Assembly (NCBI GenBank): GCA_016845175.1
Contig: JAERTD010000033.1
Span: 1 to 64,000, forward strand
Direction: 5' to 3'
DNA from: Bacteroidota bacterium
GTDB taxonomy: Bacteria > Bacteroidota > Bacteroidia > Bacteroidales > F082
DNA length: 64,000 bases
Shown: positions 44,651-51,887 of the stretch, piece by piece
How positions within the stretch are numbered: the stretch's first letter is position 1
How the letters are laid out: every line of letters begins with the position of its first letter
Made by a program: the position numbers and the translations under genes
The notes under the pieces: model-generated
Database searches by the model: none
What the model was told of the DNA's origin: nothing
Seen by the model: the letters and a program-made list of their open reading frames with translations, nothing else

Positions 44651-46312
44651 ATGTACACAACACTACGAAATCTCCTCTTTTTGATACCCATGCTGGGAAT
44701 TCTTGGTCTCCACCAGGTCTATGGTCAGCAAAAGCAATTGGTCGACCTTATTGTCTATAATACTCATATCTACACTGTAGATAAAGATTTCAGTACTGCC
44801 GAAGCTATGGCCGTTAGTAAAAAACGTTTTGTAGCTGTGGGCAGTACAAGTGATATATTAGCTGCCTATGATGCTGAGCAAATGCTGGACGCCAATGGCC
44901 ATTATATTTATCCTGGCTTTAATGACGGACACTCACATTTCCTGGGATATGGAAATGCATTGATTCGCTATGCAAACCTAAAAGGTACCATGTCATATGA
45001 GGAGGTGCTGGAACAGCTGGAACAGCATGCCAGAAACTATCCATCGGAATGGATACTAGGCCGGGGATGGGACCAAAACGATTGGGAGGATAAATCCTTT
45101 CCTACCAATAAAGAATTGAATAAACTATTTCCCAATAATGCAGTGGTACTCATCCGCATAGATGGACATGCTGTTTTGGCCAATGATGTAGCCCTTAAGA
45201 AAGCAGGTATACATGCAAAAACGAAAATTCATGGAGGCGAGATTTTGCTCGAAAATGGTGTTCCTACCGGAGTATTAATTGATAATGCTGCTGATTCACT
45301 AAAATCTCTTGTACCCCCCCTGAGCAAAGCCCATACCATTGCTGCTTTTGAGAGAGCTGAAGCTGACTGTTTTGCGGTGGGTTTGACCACGGTTACCGAT
45401 GCAGGTATGACTAAAGCTAATGTGTTATTATTGGATAGTTTACATCAATCAGGTGCCATACAAATGCGTGTGTATGCCATGTTGCATCCAAGCCTGGAAA
45501 ACATTGGCTACTTTTTCCCCAAAGGGCCTGTTTATACCAATAAACTAACGGTTTCTTCTGTGAAACTATATGTGGATGGCGCACTGGGATCCAGGGGTGC
45601 CTTGCTGCTGGAACCATATAGCGACGATCCTGATAATATAGGCTTGCAGCTTGAGTCAAATGACTACTATAAGCGCATGTGCAAGCTAGCTTACGAATCT
45701 GGCTATCAGGTAAATACTCATGCTATTGGGGATTCAGGAAACCGATTGATGTTGCGTACCTATGCAGATTTGTTACAAGAGCCTAATGACCGAAGATGGC
45801 GCATCGAACATGCGCAGATCGTCAGTCACATGGATTTATCTTTTTTTAGTGAGTATTCTGTTATACCCTCAGTGCAGGCAACTCACTGTACATCAGATAT
45901 GTATTGGGCAGATGAACGATTGGGTCCGGAGCGTATTAAGACTGCCTATGCATATAAAGACCTGCTCTCAGCGAATGGATGGTTGGTTAATGGCACAGAT
46001 TTTCCCATCGAAAACATCAACCCCCTGCATACATTTTATGCATCTGTTCACCGAAAAGACCTGCATGGCTGGCCCGAGCATGGTTTTCAAATGGAAAATG
46101 CACTTTCCAGAAAAGAGGCTTTGTATTCCATAACCCTCTGGCCAGCCAAGGGTAGTTTCGATGAAGACATCAAAGGTAGCATTGAAGTGGGGAAATGGGC
46201 TGATTTTGTATTGCTGAATCAGGATATTATGGAAATTCCAATGGAAGATTTACCACACACGGAGGTGGTAGCGACTTATCTTGATGGAATAAAGGTGTAC
46301 GAGAACAAATAA
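44651..46312 (+). CDS. Exported amidohydrolase (YtcJ-like)
   Basis: 553 residues with a signal peptide (ending VYGQQ). Amidohydrolase-3 features: metal ligands HSH in FNDGHSHFLGYG, VDGALGSRGALL, NTHAIGDSG, EHAQIV and the Asp in NGTDFPIEN, plus the C-terminal composite beta-sandwich (KWADFVLLNQDI). YtcJ-type enzymes hydrolyse amide bonds of unidentified substrates. It is 19 bp after the ABC ATPase gene, so cotranscription is likely; a role in releasing or cleaving the imported ligand is a guess. Confidence 0.9.
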   Translation: MYTTLRNLLFLIPMLGILGLHQVYGQQKQLVDLIVYNTHIYTVDKDFSTAEAMAVSKKRFVAVGSTSDILAAYDAEQMLDANGHYIYPGFNDGHSHFLGYGNALIRYANLKGTMSYEEVLEQLEQHARNYPSEWILGRGWDQNDWEDKSFPTNKELNKLFPNNAVVLIRIDGHAVLANDVALKKAGIHAKTKIHGGEILLENGVPTGVLIDNAADSLKSLVPPLSKAHTIAAFERAEADCFAVGLTTVTDAGMTKANVLLLDSLHQSGAIQMRVYAMLHPSLENIGYFFPKGPVYTNKLTVSSVKLYVDGALGSRGALLLEPYSDDPDNIGLQLESNDYYKRMCKLAYESGYQVNTHAIGDSGNRLMLRTYADLLQEPNDRRWRIEHAQIVSHMDLSFFSEYSVIPSVQATHCTSDMYWADERLGPERIKTAYAYKDLLSANGWLVNGTDFPIENINPLHTFYASVHRKDLHGWPEHGFQMENALSRKEALYSITLWPAKGSFDEDIKGSIEVGKWADFVLLNQDIMEIPMEDLPHTEVVATYLDGIKVYENK

Positions 46313-46365
46313 AAACCCAAAGACCAGATAATCAATATGTTTATTGGAATCTGAGATAGGGTTTT
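46312..46365. terminator. Bidirectional terminator between amidohydrolase and FkbM genes
   Basis: An interrupted stem: AAAACCC (46312-46318)/GGGTTTT (46359-46365), CAGAT (46325-46329)/ATCTG (46349-46353), and CAATA (46333-46337)/TATTG (46342-46346) closing a 4-nt loop. A/T tracts on both ends suit two convergent genes. Confidence 0.65.
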
Positions 46366-47050
46366 ACCGAAAAAAGTAGCGTTTACTGCGACGCAACCAC
46401 AAGCTTGTATTTCTTAGGAATAGGTTAAAATGATCCACAAGGCTCAGTTTGATGCTGTCCTTGTGGAAGTAGACCGTATCACTTTGATCCTTAAACCAGA
46501 TATGATAATTATTCTCAGAAAGCCAGTTATTTATTTCCGATATATAAGGGTTAATGTAATACTTTCCATGGGTTTCGATGGATAGAATCCGAGGCCTGCT
46601 GCTCATGGTGGACAATACATGCCATTCACTGCCCTCTGTATCTATGCTTAATAAATCTATGTTGCCAGGGTCGATGGATGAAAACAGCTTGCAATCCACT
46701 TCAATATTCTTGGTGGAGTTCAGTTGATAATGATCATTTACCAAAGCCGGACTAGAGGGCAACTCGGCAGCGAAAGTGGAAGCTTCGGCCCTTGCCAGTG
46801 TAAGTTTTCCAGAACGATTATAAATGGCAAAAGGGTAGAGGGTTATATTGGAGTGTTCCTTAAAATAGGCCTCAATTGCAGCGATGGATTTTGGTTCGGG
46901 TTCCACCAGCATGGTGGTCACACCCTCGTTAATATAATCAATTATATTTGATGTTTCGGGAAGATAGACACCGACTTCACATACTTGTGAGATGTCCATT
47001 CCAATGGATTTAGTCTTTCGATAAATCTGTTTCTTTGGCTTGTTGTTCAT
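46364..47050 (-). CDS. FkbM family methyltransferase
   Basis: About 228 residues from ATG 47050 (MNNKPKKQIYRK), overlapping the cation-efflux gene by 41 bp. ATGs at 47104 and 46999 are alternatives, and the last would leave no overlap. The core shows VCEVGVYLPETSN (a Gly-poor motif I), VEPEPKSIAAI, and LLSIDTEGSEWHVLS, the FkbM signature. The C-terminus is basic and hydrophobic, possibly membrane-bound. Substrate unknown; its place after hypB and a metal efflux gene gives no functional hint. Confidence 0.8.
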   Translation of the reverse strand: MNNKPKKQIYRKTKSIGMDISQVCEVGVYLPETSNIIDYINEGVTTMLVEPEPKSIAAIEAYFKEHSNITLYPFAIYNRSGKLTLARAEASTFAAELPSSPALVNDHYQLNSTKNIEVDCKLFSSIDPGNIDLLSIDTEGSEWHVLSTMSSRPRILSIETHGKYYINPYISEINNWLSENNYHIWFKDQSDTVYFHKDSIKLSLVDHFNLFLRNTSLWLRRSKRYFFR

Positions 47051-47963
47051 TTTTTTGAGTTTGTTCCTGCTGTGTATCCTCATGATACCCTTGTGGCTCC
47101 ACATGAATGGTCACAGCTAAGTTGGGTAAGGCGCTTTTTAAATCTTCTTCCACCGCATCACAGATGGTATGAGCATCTGCCACACTCATGGTACCTGGAA
47201 CTTCCAGATGAAAATCGAGTTCTCGGTTGGGTCCGGCTTTACGACTTCTGAGCATGTGATAGGATAGCTCATCCGCTGTATGTTTTTCAATAATGGTTTT
47301 TATGGTTTGTTGTTCTTCCTGTGGCAAGGCAATATCCGTCAATGGTCTGAACGCCTCTGACAATATCTCGAAGGCTTCTTTTAAAATATAAGATGCTACC
47401 ACTATGGCGGCCACAGGGTCGAGAAAATGCCATCCGGTAAAGTATATAGCCAGCAGGCTAAAACCTACTCCAAGTGAAGTGTATACATGGGTGCTCAGAT
47501 GTAGAGCATCTGCTTTTAAGGCTACAGAATCAGTCTCTCTGGCCACTCTAAAAAGCCTTCTGCTTACCACCAGATTGATGAGAGCCGATATAATCATCAC
47601 TATAAAGCCTAGTCCAAGGGCGCTATGGTCAAGGATTTTTTCTTCATCCATCAATCGGGTCACTGCATGGAATATAATCCATCCGGAGGCCACAAAAATC
47701 AACAACGCTTCTACAACCCCTGATATATTTTCAAATTTTCCGTGACCATAAGGATGTTTATCATCAGCTTCTTTTTCTGAGACCCGAATGGAGAAATAGG
47801 CCATCACAGATGCCAAAAGGTCGATAATGGTGTGAACTGCTTCAGAAATAATACTCACTGATCCACTGAGGATACCGGCAATGAGGTTGAATACAATGAT
47901 GAAACTGTTCGAATATATCGACAGTCGTGCAGCATTTGAAGCTCTGTTGTTCGTAGTGACCAT
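47010..47963 (-). CDS. Cation diffusion facilitator family transporter
   Basis: 317 residues, six transmembrane segments. Metal-site residues are in SEAVHTIIDLLASVMAY (helix 2, H-x3-D) and ALHLSTHVYTSLGVGF (helix 5, H at the second position), followed by the cytoplasmic domain with HMLRSRKAGPNRELDFHLEVPG and VTIHVEPQG. CDF proteins export Zn2+, Fe2+, Co2+ or Ni2+. The gene follows hypB after 43 bp on the same strand, so export of surplus nickel or zinc is a reasonable but unproven role. Confidence 0.93.
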   Translation of the reverse strand: MVTTNNRASNAARLSIYSNSFIIVFNLIAGILSGSVSIISEAVHTIIDLLASVMAYFSIRVSEKEADDKHPYGHGKFENISGVVEALLIFVASGWIIFHAVTRLMDEEKILDHSALGLGFIVMIISALINLVVSRRLFRVARETDSVALKADALHLSTHVYTSLGVGFSLLAIYFTGWHFLDPVAAIVVASYILKEAFEILSEAFRPLTDIALPQEEQQTIKTIIEKHTADELSYHMLRSRKAGPNRELDFHLEVPGTMSVADAHTICDAVEEDLKSALPNLAVTIHVEPQGYHEDTQQEQTQKNEQQAKETDLSKD

Positions 47964-48006
47964 TAGCCTGGGGCTGCTAATATTAGGTTGCTTATAAGAT
48001 TCTGTT

Positions 48007-48789
48007 CTACAGATTCTTTAGCCACTGATACCACTGATCCATACCTTCCCCGGTTTTTACGGACACTTCAATGAATTCCAGGTGGTGGTTGACACGACTT
48101 GCGTAGGCCTTGGCCTTTTCCACATCAAAATCAACATAAGGCAGCAAGTCAGTTTTATTGATGATGCACAGTTGAGCTGTTTCAAACATCGTTGGATACT
48201 TAATGGGTTTGTCTTCTCCCTCAGTAACACTGATGATAACCACCCTTTTGCTTTCTCCCAGGTCGAACAGGGAAGGGCAGACTAAATTTCCTACGTTTTC
48301 GATAAAGAGTAAGGCATTTTCAGCTGGTTTTAGCGCTTTGGTAGCATGGTTAACCATATCCGCATCCAAATGACAACCGTTGCCTGTATTCACCTGAATT
48401 ACAGGAGCGCCGGCCTGATTGATACGATCCGCATCATTGCTGGTTTGCTGATCACCTTCGATGATGTATAATTGATGATCATTTTTAAGATCAGTGATGG
48501 TTTTTTCCAGAAGGCTTGTTTTACCTGAACCCGGAGAACTTACCAGATTCAATGACTTGATACCAAGGGCTTCAAAATAGCCTCTGTTGCGCTCCGCCAT
48601 TAAATTATTCTTGGCCAGGACATCTATCTCCAATTGTATTTCATGGCTATGAGAATGACCGTCATGGCTGTGCTCATGTGAATGTCCATGGTCGTGATGC
48701 TGGTGTCCGTGATCCCCTCTATAGGCCTCTTCACCAGGTTTCTTATATGTTATGTGGTTGTCATCTCCACATCCGCAAGTTCCACACAT
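48007..48789 (-). CDS. hypB: Hydrogenase nickel-incorporation GTPase HypB
   Basis: 260 residues from ATG 48789, giving the MCGTCGCG N-terminus that forms the high-affinity nickel site in E. coli-type HypB; a start at 48825 would hide it. A His-rich stretch (about residues 24-52, more than a dozen His) follows for nickel storage. The GTPase core has P-loop SSPGSGKTSL, EGDQQTSNDADRI, ENVGNLVCPS (metal Cys) and NKTDLLPY. It delivers Ni2+ to the HoxH precursor. It is separated from the hypFCDE genes by an oppositely oriented gene. Confidence 0.97.
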   Translation of the reverse strand: MCGTCGCGDDNHITYKKPGEEAYRGDHGHQHHDHGHSHEHSHDGHSHSHEIQLEIDVLAKNNLMAERNRGYFEALGIKSLNLVSSPGSGKTSLLEKTITDLKNDHQLYIIEGDQQTSNDADRINQAGAPVIQVNTGNGCHLDADMVNHATKALKPAENALLFIENVGNLVCPSLFDLGESKRVVIISVTEGEDKPIKYPTMFETAQLCIINKTDLLPYVDFDVEKAKAYASRVNHHLEFIEVSVKTGEGMDQWYQWLKNL

Positions 48790-48814
48790 ATTATTTCGTT
48801 TTAAAAAACAGCTG

Positions 48815-48830
48815 CAAAAGTACAAAATTA
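48815..48830 (-). promoter_or_regulatory. Two overlapping predicted -7 elements for hypB
   Basis: On the minus strand TAATTTTG (48830-48823) and TACTTTTG (48822-48815) both fit TAnnTTTG. They lie 26-40 nt before ATG 48789, which supports the shorter HypB start. Confidence 0.4.
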
Positions 48831-48984
48831 AGCAGTTGAGATGAACTGAATATATTCCGATTTAGCCTTAAGGGCTTGACTTTCTAAGCTATTTATAATT
48901 GATTTATTTTAGATATTACTTTTAAAATGAATCTTTTTTTCTTACTTTAGCGTACAATAAGTATACTGTTTAAAAGCCCCGAAA

Positions 48985-49386
48985 ATGAAGAAAAAGGTAT
49001 CCCTGCACGTTAAATGTCCACATTGTCGCAAGTCTTTAATGGATAATGAAGTACTTCTTCATGATTATCCTAGTATAAAATTAAACATTGTTACCCCGGA
49101 AGATAGAGGAGTGGTTCATTTATGTTCATTATATGAATGCTTTGACCATCAGTCGAGCCTGGATACGGAAAAAGGCACAGTCGTAGATTTTTATTGTCCG
49201 AAATGTAATAAAGAACTATTGGTCAAAGAAGAGTGTCAGTTGTGTAATGCGCCCATGGTCAATTTTGTATTGAAAGTTGGTGGTCGTGTAGCCATCTGCT
49301 CACGTCATGGTTGCTCTAACCACTATGTCGCTTTCCAGGACATAACCAGCGAGTTATCCAAGTTTTATCACGAATTCGACGCTTAA
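48985..49386 (+). CDS. Conserved zinc-ribbon protein of unknown function
   Basis: 133 residues with ten Cys, arranged as CPHC (11-14), two isolated Cys around LCSLYEC, CPKC (about 72-75), CQLC (about 85-88), and CSRHGC near the end, fitting two or three zinc ribbons. No signal peptide, membrane helix or DNA-binding motif is seen. It is inserted, on the opposite strand, between hypB and hypE. It is not HypA: it lacks the MHE start and the HypA fold length (about 115). Its stop shares TTAA with the hypE stop. Confidence 0.8.
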   Translation: MKKKVSLHVKCPHCRKSLMDNEVLLHDYPSIKLNIVTPEDRGVVHLCSLYECFDHQSSLDTEKGTVVDFYCPKCNKELLVKEECQLCNAPMVNFVLKVGGRVAICSRHGCSNHYVAFQDITSELSKFYHEFDA

Positions 49387-50399
49387 CAAATGCGGGGCAG
49401 CTGTTGTCCTGATAACATTTCTATTACCCGTTTACCACCGATCATGGTCTCAAGCCATGCTTTTCCTTTATAATCTTCAGTAATCTCACCAATGATACTG
49501 GCTTGTTGCCCGTATTCGTTTTGTTGCATGATTTCCACAGCCTTCTGAGCATCTTTCTTACCCACGACCAGAACTACTTTCCCTTCATTGGCCACATGAA
49601 TTGGGTCGAAACCAAGTAGTTCGCACATCCCTCTAACCTTTTCATGGATACGCAATTGGTTTTCTTTAATCTCGATGCCATAGGTTTCATTTTGGACCAG
49701 TTCTGATATTACAGTTCCCAATCCACCTCGTGTGGCATCTCGCATAAACCTTACCTCAGTGGTTTGATCCAACACATCGGCAATCATATGGTTCAAACAG
49801 GCACAATCCGACTTGATGTCAGCAGATATGTTGAGGTCATTGCGGGCAGCCATCACCGACATTCCATGATCGCCAATACTTCCGTTGATAATGATTTTAT
49901 CACCTGGTCTTATCCCAGTGCCGCTGCTGATAGGTTTGTATTTCTCATCAAGAAAACCAAGGCCGGATGTGTTGATAAATACTTTGTCACACTTACCCTT
50001 GTCCACTACTTTTGTGTCACCTGTAACAATTTGTACACCAGCCTTTTTTGCTTCCTCAGCCATGGTAACAACTATTTGTTCCAGGGATTCGTAAGAGAAT
50101 CCTTCTTCGATAATAAATCCACAACTCAGGTATTTGGGGATGGCGCCAGAAACAGCCAAATCATTTACAGTGCCTGCTATGGCAATTTTGCCAATGTTTC
50201 CTCCAGGAAAGAAGATTGGATCCACCACAAAGCTGTCTGTGGTAAAAGCCATATGTTTTCCTTCTACGCCAAATAAGGCGGAGTCGGATTGTTGCTTGAG
50301 AATAGGATTGTCGAAGTGTTTGGAAAATAGTTTTTCGATGAGGTCATGAGATAGTTTTCCTCCACTACCATGTCCTAGTAATATTGATTTTATTTCCAT
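49383..50399 (-). CDS. hypE: Hydrogenase maturation protein HypE
   Basis: 338 residues, PurM-like fold. LLGHGSGGKLSHDLIEKLF, DSALFGVEGKHMAFTTDSFVVDPIFFPGGNIGKIAIAGTVNDL and TRGGLGTV are family hallmarks, and the protein ends in PRIC, whose terminal Cys receives the carbamoyl group and is dehydrated to thiocyanate for the active-site CN ligands. Last gene of the hypF-C-D-E run. Confidence 0.98.
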   Translation of the reverse strand: MEIKSILLGHGSGGKLSHDLIEKLFSKHFDNPILKQQSDSALFGVEGKHMAFTTDSFVVDPIFFPGGNIGKIAIAGTVNDLAVSGAIPKYLSCGFIIEEGFSYESLEQIVVTMAEEAKKAGVQIVTGDTKVVDKGKCDKVFINTSGLGFLDEKYKPISSGTGIRPGDKIIINGSIGDHGMSVMAARNDLNISADIKSDCACLNHMIADVLDQTTEVRFMRDATRGGLGTVISELVQNETYGIEIKENQLRIHEKVRGMCELLGFDPIHVANEGKVVLVVGKKDAQKAVEIMQQNEYGQQASIIGEITEDYKGKAWLETMIGGKRVIEMLSGQQLPRIC

Positions 50400-50438
50400 C
50401 CCTTATGTATATTGTTGTGAGAGTTAAGAATCAGTGAT

Positions 50439-51518
50439 TTAGCGATTGTACATATAGTAAGCAGCACAGGAACCTTCACTGGATACCATGCAGGCACCAA
50501 TAGGGTTAGAAGGTGTACACACATTACCGAAGAGCTTACAATCTTTTGGTTTTTTAACACCACGGAGTATTTCTCCACATAAACAACCTTTGGGTTCTTT
50601 GGTGGGTTCCACGGTAACATCCAGGATTTTCTCAGTATTATATTTGTCATATTGAGCCCTTATCTTTAGCCCACTGTTTTCCAGTACTCCCAAACCTCTC
50701 CACCAGTCATCACCATATTCAAAGACCTCGTCGAGGGTTTCCTGAGCCTTTACATTCCCTTCTGGTTTCACAACCCTTGTGTATTGAATCTCAACTTTCT
50801 GATCATCATTTTCAATCTGTTTAACCAGCATTAAAACAGATTGCATCAAGTCCACAGGCTCAAACCCGCTTATGACAACACCCAGACCGAATTTTTTGGG
50901 TATATCCATATAAATGCCAGATCCGGTTATGGTACTCACATGTCCGGGTCCAATATACCCATCAATCTCAACGCCTTCATCAATAAGCGTTGCCATGGCA
51001 GGTGGCATTACTTTATGGGCACTGTACACGGAAAAATTATTGATTCCTGCCATCTGGGCTTGAATAATCCCAGCTGCTGAACTGGGTGCGGTGGTTTCAA
51101 AACCTATGCCCAGAAATACAACCTTTTTATCACGGTTAGCCTTAGCAAGTTTAAGGGCATCGAGTATGGAATAAACAATCTGAATATTAGCTCCATTGGC
51201 TCGTTCCTGTTCCAAGCTAGAGGAGGACCCCGGTACACGAATTAAATCTCCATAGGTAGTAATAATCACGTCGTCCAATCGGCTATAGGCAATCGCCTGA
51301 TCAATATATGACCTGCTGGTGACACAAACCGGACATCCTGGTCCTGAAATTAACTCGACAGTTTCCGGAAGCAAATAGGGGAGTCCAAATTTCTGAATGG
51401 ACATGGTATGCCCCCCGCAAACTTCCATGAGCTTAATGGGTTTGGTGGATTGGCGTTTGATTTCCTCAGCCAGTGCCAGAACAGTTTCTCTGTCCCGGTA
51501 TTCATCTATATATTTCAT
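50439..51518 (-). CDS. hypD: Hydrogenase maturation protein HypD
   Basis: 359 residues. Conserved motifs: CGGHTMSIQKFG, ISGPGCPVCVTS, LGIGFETTAP, and a Cys-rich C-terminus (CLCGEILRGVKKPKDC, CTPSNPIGACMVSSEGSC) that binds the [4Fe-4S] cluster. With HypC it forms the scaffold on which Fe(CN)2CO is assembled. The 88-bp gap to hypC contains two hairpins. Confidence 0.98.
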   Translation of the reverse strand: MKYIDEYRDRETVLALAEEIKRQSTKPIKLMEVCGGHTMSIQKFGLPYLLPETVELISGPGCPVCVTSRSYIDQAIAYSRLDDVIITTYGDLIRVPGSSSSLEQERANGANIQIVYSILDALKLAKANRDKKVVFLGIGFETTAPSSAAGIIQAQMAGINNFSVYSAHKVMPPAMATLIDEGVEIDGYIGPGHVSTITGSGIYMDIPKKFGLGVVISGFEPVDLMQSVLMLVKQIENDDQKVEIQYTRVVKPEGNVKAQETLDEVFEYGDDWWRGLGVLENSGLKIRAQYDKYNTEKILDVTVEPTKEPKGCLCGEILRGVKKPKDCKLFGNVCTPSNPIGACMVSSEGSCAAYYMYNR

Positions 51519-51537
51519 GTTTTTCGGTTTTTAAGAG

Positions 51538-51562
51538 AGCCTGTCAGGGTTTCTAACAGGCT
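51538..51562 (-). repeat. Hairpin in the hypC-hypD spacer (proximal to hypD)
   Basis: AGCCTGT (51538-51544) and ACAGGCT (51556-51562), perfect 7-bp stem, 11-nt loop. There is no T tract, so a processing or stability element is more likely than a terminator. Confidence 0.5.
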
Positions 51563-51576
51563 AAATGCATGGAGGT

Positions 51577-51601
51577 TATCAAAACAAGATAAGTTTTGAT
51601 A
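51577..51601 (-). repeat. Hairpin in the hypC-hypD spacer (proximal to hypC)
   Basis: TATCAAAAC (51577-51585) and GTTTTGATA (51593-51601), perfect 9-bp stem with a 7-nt loop, directly after the hypC stop. Confidence 0.55.
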
Positions 51602-51606
51602 GGTGA

Positions 51607-51876
51607 CTATACGATCCGTTGGTTAGTTTCCTTTTCTTCCTGATCAAGACTTTCGTTGAGGCTTTTAAATTCTTCAAAAGTTTTCAAGGTCTCTATGGCT
51701 TCTTCTTCATCCAGTTTCTGGATGGCAAAACCGGTGTGGATCAATACATAATCGCCTACTTTTAACTCTTCGTGACTGATGAGATGCAGGCTGGCATTAT
51801 AGGTAGCTGTGCCCACAGAGCAATTGGCAGTATCTCCGTCTATTTCTTCTATCCTTGCAGGTATACTTAAACACAT
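51607..51876 (-). CDS. hypC: Hydrogenase maturation chaperone HypC
   Basis: 89 residues. It begins MCLSIPARIEEI, with the essential Cys2 that binds the iron of the cofactor, and has the OB-fold strands GDYVLIHTGFAIQKLDEEEA. It partners HypD and the HoxH precursor. The C-terminal 20 residues are acidic and slightly longer than usual. It follows hypF by 11 bp. Confidence 0.98.
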   Translation of the reverse strand: MCLSIPARIEEIDGDTANCSVGTATYNASLHLISHEELKVGDYVLIHTGFAIQKLDEEEAIETLKTFEEFKSLNESLDQEEKETNQRIV

Positions 51877-51887
51877 AATGTTCTCAT

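Noticed and set aside
49764-50276. Open frame of 170 codons on the plus strand opposite hypE
   Set aside because: Shadow of hypE; low-complexity hydrophobic/Cys mix typical of antisense reading.
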